DNA of 64,000 bases from Thysanoteuthis rhombus (GCA_963457665.1 OY735213.1:51516785-51580784); one strand, 5' to 3'; shown: positions 35,611-48,261, counted from the stretch's first letter. Notes: generated from the sequence alone by a model not told the origin. Numbers and translations: made by a program.

Positions 35611-36425
35611 AAACTCAGTAAGCTATCTACAGGATTTGAGATATGTACACGCATTAATTTCCTCTGTACACTGGTTAAAAAGTGTGTGTGCATGCACAGC
35701 TTTGAGGGAACAATTATCCCAGCCAATACTATTAATGTGTTTAGATAAAGATGGCAACATATGTTGTTTGAGCTGATTTGGAATAGCTATACGGTTAGAT
35801 TTGAATAACTGCAGCTAGGGGTCTTCTGTTATGTTAAGACAGGCTTCTTGAAGAAAAGGAACGCAAGTTCAAGTCTCCTTAGAGACTTATTCTTTATTTC
35901 TGGTCCATGTAGCTTACTAATGGCTGTAAAATAATGATCTAAGTGTTGCGATTAAAAAAAACAACTGAGATTCAGATGAACTTGCTTGTAGAAGTTGCTC
36001 ATGAGAAGGTAGAATTCTGAATATTTTAGAACTAAACTCTAAAATTCATTCTACCAAATTCAAAAAGTAATTCAAAGGGTGTAACTTCTTATTAAAGTTA
36101 CTGCACTTGTACCTTTTGGTGATATATTTCTTTTCGTTTAATTCAATTCACAAAAAAATCCCATTCATTGAAGAGTTCCTCAGCAGTTACAAGCGGTCTA
36201 TGAATGTAAGAGTTGTAGAGCTTTTCAAATTCCAAATAGGCTTATTTTGTAGACTGGAATTCTTGAATGACTCTTCCTTTGAAAATGCTCTTAGGTTTTA
36301 TGAACTTATTGGGATTGTGAAAGAATTGAATGACAGGAACTTTTACATGATTTGATTTCTACAACTTTTACCAATGAGAACACAGAAAAGGAATCAAAGT
36401 TTTCTTCTTTTGTCTCTGAGACATG

Positions 36426-36426
<1 letters not shown>

Positions 36427-36467
<41 letters not shown>
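36427..36467. repeat. (AT)n microsatellite
   Basis: About 20 TA dinucleotides. Confidence 0.9.
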
Positions 36468-36470
<3 letters not shown>

Positions 36471-36529
36471 TGAAATAAGTATGACATGTTTAACATTTAG
36501 ACAGCAAACATGTACAGAATAGATAGTTG

Positions 36530-36885
36530 CTTTAGAAACAAGAACCATAAAATCACTGATGCATCTACCGTCCAAGATGATTGTAGCAGGAGGAGGAGGA
36601 GGAAGAGGGGCAGCAAGTAGTTGCTTTTTGAGTCAATTGATTATCATACTTGTAAATTCTGCAAGTATTATTTTCAATAGAAATTGTTAATGGCCATTGT
36701 CTTGGCCTTTTTCTTTTTTTTTAATGCAAAAATGCAGACCTTGGACATTCTATTGTGACATTATTAGCAGCTGGTAAAAATATGATCGGAATGGATATTA
36801 TTTCGATGATGTCACACCTTTGAATGTCATCACCTCTTCCTTCTTATTTCTGTTGTTTAACATAACTGGGACTGAGGGACCAAAA
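36530..36885 (+). repeat. Family I repeat, copy 2
   Basis: GTCAATTGATTATCATACTT, TCTGCAAGTATTATTTTCAA and AACATAACTGGGACTGAGG match the 31.1-31.5 kb copy in order and spacing. Confidence 0.65.
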
Positions 36886-36904
36886 AACGTCTTATAGTAG
36901 TTGG

Positions 36905-37425
36905 AGAGGTATATTTATTTGGTCATGTCTTTCCATCCGTCTGTCTGTTCACAAAATGTCTCCAAAATTACTCAATGAATTTGTGGGAGAGGGAGAAAGC
37001 AAGAATTGGTTGGAATTTAGAGTGGATCCAGGAATATTTTTTTTGATTGAGAGATATTTATCCATCTTTTTTTTCCAGATATTTATGCATATGCTCTTGT
37101 TTGTCCTCACAATATCTCCAAAAGTTTGCAAAATTTGGGCAGTAGTCTTTGGGAGAAGTGATTGAATTTTGGAGTGGATCCATGTCAAATTACTTCCCTT
37201 ATGTAATTGTTATTTGTGTACATCACATGATATTGCCAAAAGATCACCTCTGTCGAGTCATATTTTTGAATGTTCTCAATGAATTTCAATGAAATTTTGT
37301 GGAAAGGTGGGCAATGAGCCATGGAAGAAGTGATTTAATTTTGGGGTGGAACCATGCACAATTACTTCCCCTGACCATTGTCTTGGCATTTATATATGCT
37401 CTTGGGGTGCTTTTTCAGTTTTAAA
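36905..37425 (+). repeat. Family D repeat, two to three tandem degenerate units
   Basis: Repeats of AAAATTTTGTGGAA..G.G.G, GAAGTGATTGAATTTTGGAG then GGATCC, and AATTACTTCCCCTGACCA at about 37015, 37155 and 37335. The CCATCCGTCTGTCTGTTCA lead-in is typical of this widely dispersed repeat type. Confidence 0.65.
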
Positions 37426-38159
37426 AGTAGTGAAAACATTTTTACTCACCAATGGCTTTTGAAAGCACAGACCTCTCGGCATTCAGTTCCTTTCGCTCAC
37501 ATTCTTGTCACACCTGCAATATCCTTATACATAGGTATAACATAAATATCCACTATAAATAGAAGAGATGTATACTGTCTTGATTCTGTGTTCATCTCTA
37601 TGGATATGGTGTATGGCATATTATGAGGATGAATAAATTTATATTCCTGTACAATCTCCACGAATCCTAGGCGAGAACCCTTTTGGCCCAACTGCAGATT
37701 ATGATAAGCTTCCATTTTAGCACAGATAGGCTGGGTCAGTACGATACTTGGTATTTCCATCTGTTTGCTTGTTCCCCTTTAAAATTTTTCTCCTGAAATA
37801 TCCGTACTGTACCCCGCTGGAGTCTGCACCCTAGATAGCTGCCTAGTTTGGCTAGATAAATAGTGCTGGCCCTGCAGATAGCTATTATTAAAGTTCAAGC
37901 AATAAACTCAAATTTAAATTTTTTTTTTTCGATTTGAGCAGGTGTGTTGTTTCAGGGCAGGGGTTTGTAAACTGAGGTACATGAACTCCAAGGGATATAC
38001 AAGAGAAATTTCTAAAACCATTAGAATTATGAAGTAATCACAACTTTTAAATGGAACTTATGTGCCTTGTAAACCTGACATACATTTAGCAACATTGCAT
38101 AAATCAAAAAGATCAGTTTGAAAAAATAAACATCTCTGGTTTGCTTGTATATCTGTATT

Positions 38160-38265
38160 CATATAACTCCTTTCCATGCTTTAGGCATGGACGTCTACTA
38201 GGGGGTGCTAACTGAGCATTTGCCCCCTTGATCAGACTTTCTAACTTAAGGTAAGGAGGTTCATT
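38160..38265. repeat. Dispersed repeat (family K)
   Basis: TAGGGGGTGCTAACTGAGCA then TTTGCCCCCTTGATCAGACT; a similar stretch is at 43150-43215 (TGGGGGTTGCAAACAGGGCA). Termini of this kind occur in hAT-like elements, but no second end was found. Confidence 0.45.
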
Positions 38266-38424
38266 AGATGATTTAATTTTCACTTGATCCACTTCTTGTT
38301 TTCTTAGCTTCACCAGAGCACCTTTAATTGAACATTTCAGAAACACATTCTCTAATCTATCTGTTGCTTGCCTCTGATGACACTAGACAAGCGGTTGGAT
38401 ATTCCCGGTTCAAATTAAAAGTTT

Positions 38425-38560
38425 TCTTTCTTCTAGATTGGTTGCCAACTGAAGCTGAAGAGTTCAGTCTGCTCTGCTATTTACCTAAAGCTGAGGGTAG
38501 GAGAGATGAATTCATGTCTTTCCTGAGGGTATTAGTGCAAATTGAACACATCATGTCTCA
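38425..38560 (+). repeat. Dispersed repeat (family G)
   Basis: Encodes by chance DWLPTEAEEFSLLCYLPKAE, near-identical to the complement of 54494-54600 (DWLQTKAEELSLPCYLPIAE). Both have GGTTTGGGAAT/CGGTTCAAATT-like sequence upstream, so a tRNA-derived SINE is possible. Not a protein gene. Confidence 0.6.
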
Positions 38561-38970
38561 GCCATTTAGGTGTTTAAACTTGGTTCACCAATTTCATTTT
38601 CCATGCTTATAACCGCTAGGCCACCTTCCCCTCTATGGTGTTGTACTTAAAACCAGATACATTTATAATCAGAAACTCCTTTAAATCTTAAATTCATAGA
38701 AAAAAATTCAAATCTTAAAACAAGGGCAATAAATGATTAGAGTTATTTCTCTTACTTTTTGAGGCAATTTTTTTTTTTACTGTGTTTAGGAGTGGTATGA
38801 AGCAGTTCATGAATTTGAGAGTTAATATTTCGCTTTGTGATATCAGTATGTTTGATCAAGTCGGTCTTTATATTTATTTTGTCCTAAATTTTAAGATAAT
38901 CAACAATATCAAATCATGTACATTTTTTACTTGTATAGAAAAATAGTTGAATTTTTTCATTAGATCTATG

Positions 38971-39262
38971 CAGTGGTCATCAAACTTTAACTATTTAGGA
39001 AACTTTTTGAAGAATCCCTTTAAAACAACTTTCCTTATATATATATATATATATGTTCACATATATAGTAACTTTTGGATTTTGGCATTGTTTATGGAAT
39101 TATCCAAATGTGTATGAACCCAAATATAAAAGCTGTGAAGGAATTGTTTATGTAATAAAGAATTATTAGGTATATTGGGAAAATGTCACTTCATTTTGCG
39201 GGAACCTTGGAAAGGTCGAGCAGAGCCCTGCAGTTCTGTGGAACACAGTCAAAATATTACTG
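38971..39262. mobile_element. hAT-like miniature element
   Basis: Left end CAGTGGTCATCAAACTTTAA; right end complement CAGTAATATTTTGACTGTG. CAG...CTG ends and the GGT.NTCAAACTTT terminus are typical of hAT elements. A short (AT)n tract lies inside. Sister copies at 28180-28484, 45399-45639 and 51362-51665. Confidence 0.6.
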
Positions 39263-39707
39263 CTCTATAGCCAGATGATACAATAAACATGTCTGACATT
39301 TTAATTATAGCATTACATGGTTTTTGTTTTGATCTTTGTGCTGCAGCTATGATTCCAGTTTCCAATACCTTTGTATTTATGTGCCATATATATATATATA
39401 TATAACGTAGCTACCACATTCCCACTCATTTCTGTGTTGAAATTGTAACCCCAATCCAAGGTGATAATTGGCTAAAATTGCTAACTCTGAGCACCCAGTT
39501 GTTCATAAAAGTTGAATGGCTGTATAGTTCTATAGTAACCAAGCAATTGCAGAATCACTAAATAAAAATTGATAGCTTGCAAGCATCTAGACCAAGGTCC
39601 TTGAAATTTCAGAGTTTGTAGCATATGCTACTCTTGTTACATAGTTAATCCAGTACTAAGCTTACTTAATATATGTCCTAAGAAATGATATAAAGTGAAT
39701 TGTAAGT

Positions 39708-40078
39708 GAAATATCCATACCTCACATGAATGAACTACTGTAGCCCACACATGTACTAGAACTAATTATTTAAAAAATTATCTGAAACTATGGATCTTTT
39801 ATCTAAAATAGTCTAAAAAATTTGATTTTTTTATCCAAAATGATCTAAAAAAAATACCAGTATTAGATTTGGGCATTATTACTCCAAAATGGTAAAATGA
39901 AGCACTTTGAAGAAACAAAAGAAAAAATGTAATTGTATGATGCCTAGTTTCGTACCTGAGCAAATTTTCAAGGTTGTAGCCCTAAAACTGTGACCATGAA
40001 AGGATGAGAAGAAGACTCTGTAGCTCCCTTGAAATGTTGGTCAAGAATGTCATTTGTGTCACTACAGTTATTCGTTAA
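39708..40078 (+). repeat. Family B interspersed repeat
   Basis: From AATATCCATACCTCACATGA to TCACTACAGTTATTC; an RTE-like fragment follows immediately. Confidence 0.73.
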
Positions 40079-40086
40079 ATAGTCCT

Positions 40087-40403
40087 TAGTACAGTATATA
40101 AAGAAGAAAACGGGAGTCAGAGACATCATAAAAACTATTAAAAAAACTCTAATGGCAATGGGTAGGCCATGTTGCAAGAATGAAAGGCAACTGATGGACA
40201 TCATATCTCACAACATGGATCCCCAGAGATCACATAAGAAACCAAGGCCGACAGAACAAAAGATGGAGAGATGAACTTGACAGGTTCAGGAAATACTGGC
40301 TCCGTGACACCCATGATAAAGAATAGTGGCGAATCCTTGGGAAGGTCTATGTCCAACGATGGACGTTAAAAGACTGGTGGTGGTGGTGATGATGATGATG
40401 ATA
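40087..40403 (+). mobile_element. RTE-like retrotransposon 3' fragment
   Basis: Starts with the sequence for VYKEENGSQRHHKNY in the shifted frame, as in the 14-15 kb copy, continues through the GHVARM-type tail, GAAGGTCTATGTCCAACGAT and a GGT/GAT trinucleotide 3' tail. It abuts the end of a family B repeat. Confidence 0.75.
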
Positions 40404-42579
40404 TCTCCTTGCAGGAATTGCTCAAGCCTTAATGGGGCCCAAAAGCAGAATTATATATTTAGCAGCCCCCATATTGCCTCTTGCCCTCCCACACACTCTT
40501 GGGGGCTCCGTCCCTCTGAAACTATTGAATCACTATAGTTCAAGTTAGAAGAGGTCTCAAATAAATAACATATAAGATCTGTCTAGAAAGTATTCAGCTG
40601 TCTGATATTAATGGAAAAAAACAACTCTCCTTAGGCAATGATCCCTTAGCCCCAGTAGTGTGGAAAAGGTCCTCAGTGTGCAGGGGGTAAAGATAGCACC
40701 TGGGGGGGGATCTGTGTCCTAATATTAGAAATTTTTTGAATTATCATTATTGATTAAAAAAAATATTTTGTACTACTGTTTACTTTGATCTTAATTTTTC
40801 TGTTGCTTTTTTATTGCAAACCTAATGATGACAGCCTGAGTAAAGTTGCGATGAAAAGTGACTGTAAAATGAAGTTCAAGGTAGATAGTTTTTGAAAAAT
40901 TAATCATAATGATTGTTTATAAAACATTGGAGTACTGCAAACATAGCAAGAATAAGAATTTATTGAAAATACTGCAGCAACAAAGTCAAAATAGCGAAAG
41001 ATTTAAATATGGCCTGTAAATAAGGATACATAAGCTATGTCTCAGCTTCATTTTAGTCTCATTGTTGTTCTTTCATCACTAAATTTGACTGAGATATGGT
41101 GGGATTATCACTTAAATGCCTCTTTTATCAAAAGTGCGCAGTTGCCATGGAAATAGTTAAATTACACATAGCTCAATTGAGTTTTTTTTTTCATGGGAAT
41201 ATTTTTGATTCTCATTCAGTTAACCCTTCCCTAACAATCCAGTATCCATGAAAAAAATGTTCCCAGAATGGTGCGTGGTGAGCTATACAGGCCCCCAGCA
41301 TATTATGATACGACTTAGATCTCCAAACCAGTGCTCTAACACTGAGCTGCTCTGGCAAGTCCATGGGAAAAATTGTTGTAGTATCAACATTATTTATTCC
41401 TCTTACTCAACTGCTGATTCTCCTTGTTGATTTTGGAAAGAATTTTTTTTGTATATGGCAGCTGCTTATACATGTGATTCTTTGAAGGTTTTGGATTTTC
41501 ACTGTTTTGAGAAAACCCAAGCAGATGTTTTGACTTTCTTTCAGATGAATTCAGTTCTTGGTATATTTTTGAATATGGGAGCTGATGTCAGTAAATTGCT
41601 AATCATATCCACCTGGTTTTCTATAACCAAAGATGTTTAATTTCCAGAAGTAAAAAAGATGCCGTATTGATATTGACATGTTCTTTCAAAAATAACAGCA
41701 GAATTTAAATGATTTTGCAATTGTATCTATCTATTTGTATCTTTTGCTTTCAACATGTTATGGACTGCAATGGGTTGTTGATTCCATAATTTTCTGTACT
41801 GCAACATCTGATGATGCTTTGTAATCTGGCAAAATGCATTAAGATTTATCTTAATAAATGTTTAGATGTAACACAGGTCTTCTCAATCCTTCATTTTCCA
41901 CTCTGTCATTTGATACTACCATTGTACTTATACGAAAAAGCACTCAGAGAGTGCATACCTTGTCTCTGTTGAGTAGGGGAAGCCACATCAGGTTGATCTG
42001 GGAAATCCAAGCCTTAACAAGGAAAGGAAAAGATATCACCCGAATCCAATGTTGATAGTCTTGCCAGCATTGTAGAAAAAAATTCAGTTTACCATCATCA
42101 CATTCGGATAATATATCTTAGGACAGCCGTAAAATGGATCGGCCAAAGTGTTCTGTTTACAACAAGGATCTCAATCATCTGGAAAACTCCTTGAGGATCA
42201 AAAATTTGTTTTCAATGCTATCTATCTATCTATCTATACATATATGAATCTATTTATCTCATTGTATATTTGTGTGTGTGTATATATACAGATACACCCT
42301 CTCTTATTGGAAACCCTCAGGGCCAGGCATTTTGAGGGATGGAATTACTGGTACTTGAAATAGGATAGACAATTAAGTTGATTGTTGGGGAATGGCAAGG
42401 TCTATGCAGTGAACCTCTTAAATATTCACAATGAATGAGATAAATCAAGACTATCTATACATGTAATGAGCATATATGCAAATTTCTTGTCTGTTTGTTT
42501 GTCAGTGATGCATCTCACTGGTTAATTTACCTTCCTATCATGACATAACAATGAATAATACGTTTAGAAACTATTGGGA
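40404..42579. other. No gene seen
   Basis: AT-rich intronic sequence with one tRNA-like half (41302-41358), a fragment of the family D terminus at 41938-41965 and an (ATCT)n run at 42216-42237. Confidence 0.5.
41302..41358 (-). pseudogene. tRNA-like 5' half
   Basis: Minus strand GCCAGAGCAGCTCAGTGTTA then GAGCACTGG matches a tRNA D-arm/A-box; the B box is degenerate. Confidence 0.4.
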
Positions 42580-42965
42580 ATTATTGTTTGATCATCATAC
42601 ATTAAAACAGCTTCAGTTGAGACTTGAAAAAAATCCTTAAAATCAGTATAATTGAACTATTGAAAAAAAATTACCCAGTAAAATAGCTTTAGGCTCCTTA
42701 GTGCCGACCCATGCATGAATAAACTAATCTTTTTTTCTCCTTTCATCTATTTTTTCTACTCTCCTCTTATTTTTTTTACACAACCTTTTTGCTAAAGACT
42801 TCATGTCTGATCACTCTTTAAAAGTTGAGACATGAAAAGCAATTAAAATCAGAACACTTGAATTCTCAATTCCCTAAATAAATAAATTACCTAATAGATT
42901 ATCTTTATGCTTCTTGTTGCCGATCTATACATGAATAACCACGTCATTTTTTTATGGGTATATGT
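42580..42965 (+). repeat. Family M repeat, two tandem degenerate units
   Basis: Units about 42580-42735 and 42795-42965, sharing TGATCA, GTTGAGA.TTGAAAA, AAATCAG.A, AATTACC, TCCTTAGTGCCGA and CATGAATAA.C. A third partial copy is at 53190-53285 (AAATAGCTTTAGACTCCTTA). Confidence 0.6.
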
Positions 42966-43554
42966 TAGTAGTCAATATTGAAGTTGATTTGTACAGTGGT
43001 GAATGAAATGAGATAAAGTTTACTAACATTTACTTTGGTACTATGAAATGCTCCATAAACCAAACATTTTTTCTTTGGAAGAATGCAATTTGTATGCTAC
43101 ACATCACTAAAAATTCTCCATTAATTGAAAGAAAAAAATAGGGTCTTCTCTCATGGGCATCCTCTGGGGGTTGCAAACAGGGCATATACCCTCCCTTGGA
43201 TCAGGCCTTCTCACTGAGAGCAGGGTCGGTGGGGATTGTAAGCTTCAGAGAAGCTGGGGATCAAGGGGTCACTATGAGCCGTGACAGTTCAGAAAGAGTC
43301 AGTTTGAGCACTCTCTAGTCCTTTACCTGACAATCAACATCCAGATATATATCTTTTTGCCTCCCTACTCCTAAATTTATCTTTTTGGCAGCAATAGCCC
43401 GTGTCTTCTCTCATTCTTAAAGACAAATAATTTTTTCCAAAAGGTGTTTGAACAAACTTTACAGTCTGATCACTTCATTACTGAGATGTTCTGTGAAATA
43501 TCTACATATCTTAATGTAAAGTTATTTTTATCAAGTTCCTCTCAAATTTTTGTC

Positions 43555-43700
43555 AAACTCAAGCTGAAGTCAGAGACCACAGTTGACTTCGTTTTTTCTT
43601 CAGTAACAACTATTACAACAACAATCCTCACCTAATTCAAGGGAGTAAACTCTCCACTGTTTGTCTATCCCGTCATGTTAAATCAACTGATATATAAAAT
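43555..43700 (+). repeat. Dispersed repeat upstream of family A (copy 1)
   Basis: GTTGACTTCGTTTTTTCTTC, ACAACAATCCTCACCTAATT and TCTATCCCGTCATGTTAAAT correspond to 44565-44705. A family A copy follows within 200 bp. Confidence 0.58.
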
Positions 43701-43711
43701 CAATATTTTCC

Positions 43712-43779
43712 TACTGTGATTTGAAATCATGATTTAGTGATCCCTAGGTGGCTCTCTTACCGACTGAGCCAAACTGACC
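43712..43779 (-). pseudogene. tRNA-like sequence
   Basis: Minus strand GGTCAGTTTGGCTCAGTCGG then TAAGAGAGCC (D-arm/A-box) and GATTTCAAATCA (B-box-like). Confidence 0.5.
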
Positions 43780-43892
43780 AGAAACAGCCAAACATCTTGA
43801 TATTATAATGGCTGCAAACCGGAATTAGTATTCCATGGGAAATTATAAATCACTACCACCCATATATACTGTATTGGGGGAGATGGATTAAA

Positions 43893-44110
43893 AAGTTGGA
43901 GAAAGAGGTGATCAGTGAATAAGTTACTTATCTGGCCTTCTGTTGGGTAGTGGTCACCGAAAAAAGGTCTGAATTTTCAAAGAATGAGTGGATATAAACT
44001 AAGGATCAATTTAGGATAAAGTTACTTTGTATATTGAACCTCCCATTAAAAACCTATTTTGGAAGGGAATTTTCAAGGAACAAAAAAAAAATTTCCCTCT
44101 ACTCATTGAG
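43893..44110 (+). repeat. Family A interspersed repeat, internal fragment
   Basis: Contains AGAGGTGATCAGTGAATAAG and TAAAAACCTATTTTGGAAGG. Confidence 0.68.
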
Positions 44111-44564
44111 AGGAGCCTGTGTGCAAAATTTCAAGTTTCTACTAGGAATGGTAAGGACTGGAAAAAGTTTGGATAGATATATAGATAGATAAGTATATAT
44201 AAATGTCTGAACATATGAATGACGTAAACCCAACAAAAGTGATTAAACTGGTCTATTGTGGATATGGGGGTTAACGTAATGTCATAGATTATTATTTGTT
44301 CTTGCCAATATCACAGAAAATCAATTCTCTGGACAAAAACAAAATCTTGCTTCTTCCATTATTGTGAAAATTTTGTATCAGAAGATTTATCAGAAATCTT
44401 ATTGCAGAAGTCTTCATCAGTCTGAATTTATGGTACATTCTCACAAATTTGACCATTAGAATTGATTTTTTTTTATATTAATCTAGAATCTAGAATTGGT
44501 AGGACATTTCTGGAAACCCAATTATTCAATGTCAGTGTTATTTATTGTATCTGGAGAATTTTCT

Positions 44565-44705
44565 TAAATTCCAGTCAGGTTGTAGGCTGGAGTTGACTTT
44601 TTCTAGCATAACAACGAGATCAATAGAACAAGAACAATCCTCAGAAAACTCAGGGGAGCTAATTCTATACTGTATGTCTGTCCTGTCATATTATAAAATC
44701 AATCA
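44565..44705 (+). repeat. Dispersed repeat upstream of family A (copy 2)
   Basis: GTTGACTTTTTCTAGCATAA, AAGAACAATCCTCAGAAAAC and TCTGTCCTGTCATATTATAA; directly abuts family A at 44697. Confidence 0.58.
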
Positions 44706-45104
44706 CTCAATAAAAACCGGTCAATGTCTTTAAGCAGCATGCAGTGTTTTGGGGGTATCCAACTGAAAAATCGGGAAAAGGGGATGATCAATTAATAAGT
44801 TACTTTTCTCACTTTTTGTTGGATCACTAAAAAGTCTGAATTTTCAAAAAACAAACATGAATGTATTCAGGCACAAACTGGGACCAATTTTGCATAAACT
44901 TTGATTGCAAATTGAGCCCCCATTAAAAACCTATTTAGGAGGGGAGAATTCAAAAAACAGAAAAGAATGTTCTTTGTTGATATAAGGAGTAAATGTTCAA
45001 ATTTTCAGCCCTTTAGATTTTTTGGTATTGCTTTTATGCATGATACATTAATAGCAGGTGAGCTGGACCACCTTGAAAACTGAATAAACCTATTTAGGAA
45101 TATA
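44697..45104 (+). repeat. Family A interspersed repeat
   Basis: From AATCAATCACTCAATAAAAA to CTTGAAAACTGAATAAACCT; preceded by the 43.6/44.6 kb duplicated segment. Confidence 0.72.
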
Positions 45105-45398
45105 TTTTTTATTTCAAAAGTATTATTTTTTTTACTGACTTCACGGGGTTGAGGTGCTGATGGAATATGTTCTTTAAAAGGGGGTGGTTCTCTGAAAAAG
45201 TTTGAGAAAGATTAGTTTGGAGCTTATTTCTTATTTAGTTTATACTTATGAGGATAGTTCATCCCCTGAGACTAGTTTTGTGGGAGGAATCTATTTGAAG
45301 TACTTTTCTCTTCACATACATCATCATTGTCGACATGGAATTTGCTCTGTCAGAATTTCAGACTTATTTCCGAATAAGTTATACAGTATCCTGTAGAT

Positions 45399-45639
45399 CA
45401 GCGGTATTTAAACTGTGCTCTGTCAAACTTTCCCAGTGATCCTGCAAAATGGTGACATTTTGACTATGTTAATATTTCTTCATTACATAGGAGATTTCTT
45501 CAGGTCAAAATCCAATAGTTATGTACTTATGTAAATATGTACAAGTAGATGGGAAAATTACATTTTGAAGGGGTTCTCTAGAAAATGTAATTATTGAAAA
45601 GGGTCCCTTGAATGATTAAAGTTTGAAGACCCCCTACTG
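45399..45639. mobile_element. hAT-like miniature element
   Basis: Starts CAGCGGTATTTAAACTGTG and ends AAAGTTTGAAGACCCCCTAC just before TG. Shares interior segments (AAAATCCAATAGTTA, ATGTAAATAT) with 51362-51665. Confidence 0.6.
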
Positions 45640-46445
45640 TTGATACACACTGACTGGATTTCTTATAAAGAAGAAGCCTCAGGTGTAGCTGTGGAAGGGG
45701 GAGATTTGACCTGGCCCCCAACGGAGGGGGTGCTTGGAAGCTTTATAATTAGAAAATACTGCATTTCTACTGACATTATACAATAACAAAACTCACTCAA
45801 TGTTGATTTTAATCATGGAATCATTTGAAAAATTTAAAAAAAAATCGTTTTGAAATGGAAACATATTTAAAATGAATTTCACCCTTTATTAGATAATCAT
45901 TGAAAATTTTATTAAAATCCTGTGAGTAGTTGATTTTTTGAAATTTAAAAAAAATCCTGGTTGTTTTTGTGCAGAGAAAATTTGTCTATTTGAAATGTTT
46001 TGTTTACATATGTCACAAGCGCAACAAGCTATTTATACTCAAAAATACCTTCACTTCTAAGGTTGAGTTTTTGTCTCAGATTTTTTGCCAATCTTCCTTC
46101 TTGGAAATAACACAAAGACGTCACAGTTAAATGAAAATCTTATACGAATTTACTTTTTTTTTGCAAGGTGTCAATTTTCTGGTAAGTGCGTCATGCGTGT
46201 CAGTTATGTCTAACTCGTCTTATCTTAATTTCTTTCTATTTTCCCAACCTACCAATAAATAATCACCATGCTATTCAGATACATGTCTGTTGTTTGTGAC
46301 TGGATTGTGTGCAGATTTTGTAACACTAGCAAAGTGTACAAAGTGTGTGTGTGGGGGGGGGCAAAAGTTATTAGCAGAATTTCAATTCTGCAAAAAGTCT
46401 GTGTCTGTCAACCTGTTGATTTTTTTTCATTCATTATATGTATAA

Positions 46446-46660
46446 TACCAAAGTTGCAGTAATCATCTTCAATCAGGATGGAAGTTGGTGTAGACCCTGC
46501 AGCTGCAAGGGGTTTGTGTCCGGCTCCCTGTGAAATTCGAGGGACTACTGTCTATTTTCATAATTTTTTTATGGTATATACAGTACCAAAGTTGCTGTAA
46601 TCATCTTCAGTCAGAATAGAACTTGGATTAGACTCTGCAGATGCCAATTTTATATAATGA
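46446..46660 (+). repeat. Two tandem diverged units of 138 bp
   Basis: TACCAAAGTTGC.GTAATCAT then CTTCA.TCAG.AT, starting at 46446 and 46584, each followed by a .GAC.CTGCAG.TGC segment. Confidence 0.65.
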
Positions 46661-46929
46661 AAAGTTATCTATCACAGTGACTTAAATAACAATGAATGCA
46701 AATTATTCCAATATTTGCTTAATGCTATCAGCAGCTTCTTGCTATCTTAAAGATCCTGTCCCAAAATGATCACTGTGAATGGCTTCTGCTGTATATCAAT
46801 TTTTAAAAGGATCTGAAAATGTATACTCGGATAAGATATCGATAGAAATAACTCTGATAATAAAAGATCCAAGGAATATAATCAGTTTTTTTTTGTTTTT
46901 TTTTTACTGAAAATCACCCAGAGATTCCT

Positions 46930-47008
46930 TCTACTACATATACTGCTACTATTATATATACTACTGCTACTACTGCTGCAATTGATATACTACTACTAGT
47001 ACTACTGC
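46930..47008. repeat. (TAC/TGC)n-rich stretch
   Basis: Irregular CTACTACTGCTACTACTG runs with short TATA interruptions. Confidence 0.75.
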
Positions 47009-47182
47009 AATCTATCTTTATTGCAAAAGAAATATACAGTTTTGAAAAAAATCTTTCAAGATATTGGCAATTATGATACATAGTTTTGTAGAGAAACCCT
47101 TGAAGTTTATCATTACAACTTACAGTTGCTAATTTTTTCTCTTTATTTGTATTATGGACTTTTTCTTTCACTTTTTAAAAGT

Positions 47183-47500
47183 CTTGTGTTAGTTCTAGTG
47201 GACTTTTCATTGGGTCTAAAAACTTGAAAATTTGCATGAGTTATCCACTACACAGCTTCCAAAAATATTTTTTTTTTTTAACCTATAAAATCTTATGTCA
47301 GAATTACTGGTCAAAAGATCTACCAATAAAACCTTGAAAATTTGTATGACTAATACACTAGACATCTGAGGACAGTTTTACGATTTTAGGATATTTAAAA
47401 AATTTTTAGTGGAATTTTTTGCTTTTTTAAAAAAACTCTTTTACTCTTGTGTCAGCGCTACTGGACATACTTTTTGGTGAAGAACCTTGTAGTTTCAAAC
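47183..47500 (+). repeat. Three degenerate tandem units
   Basis: CTTGTGTTAGTTCTAGTGGA (47183), CTTATGTCAGAATTACTGGT (47292) and CTTGTGTCAGCGCTACTGGA (47446), the first two followed by CTTGAAAATTTG.ATGA.T. The last part resembles family B motifs. Confidence 0.55.
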
Positions 47501-47599
47501 TCCAAGGGTTTCCCTTCAAAACTGTGCATTGTGAATGTTAATATTTTAAAATCTAATAAATTTTTGAAACTGTTCATTTTTTTTGTACCACCCTGTATA

Positions 47600-47708
47600 T
47601 ACTACTTCTACTTCATATATGCTACTACTACTACTACTACAACAATGATGAAAATGATAATATACATACATACATACTACTATTACTACTACTACTAGTG
47701 CTGCTAGT
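47600..47708. repeat. (TAC)n-rich stretch
   Basis: CTACTACTACTACTAC and CTACTACTACTAG runs with CATACATACATA between. Confidence 0.8.
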
Positions 47709-48261
47709 AGTTGTTCCTGGTCATCTAAACGGAACTGTACATGTGTTACATTTATCACATGACTGAATACTGAGAGTCTGATCCAATGGTTAGTGTTTAT
47801 TTCTCTTTCTGTCCCATTGGCTGTCTGTTACTGAACACTGTCCATTTGGATGAGATGAGTCATTCCAGTGTGGAGCAAATCCAAATCCTCTCTAGACTTT
47901 TCAGAAGTCATGGATAAAAGGGGGAAAAAAATGGCTTCATCATGACTTATTGATTTTGTAATAGAAACAGGGATAATAAATTTTTTCAGTTTCTGTTATT
48001 TTAGTGACTTTGCGTTAAAAGGATGGAAAATTTATTGAATATAATATTGTGTAATCTTGATACTTACATCCTGTATACATCGTAGTTGTTGAATTATTTT
48101 AATGCTAGTTTACCTATGTTGTCAAAGAATGACAGCTGTATTTAAATAATTTTGCAATTGCACGATTGGTAAAAAAAAATATGGAAAAAACGTATGCTAC
48201 TCGGCATTCATTTATGTACAACCAGATTAACATGGATTTTTTTTTTTTTACTTATTAAAAA

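Noticed and set aside
38425..38560. DWLPTEAEEFSLLCYLPKAE as a conserved protein
   Set aside because: The same peptide arises from a second repeat copy at 54.5 kb; it is a translated dispersed repeat.
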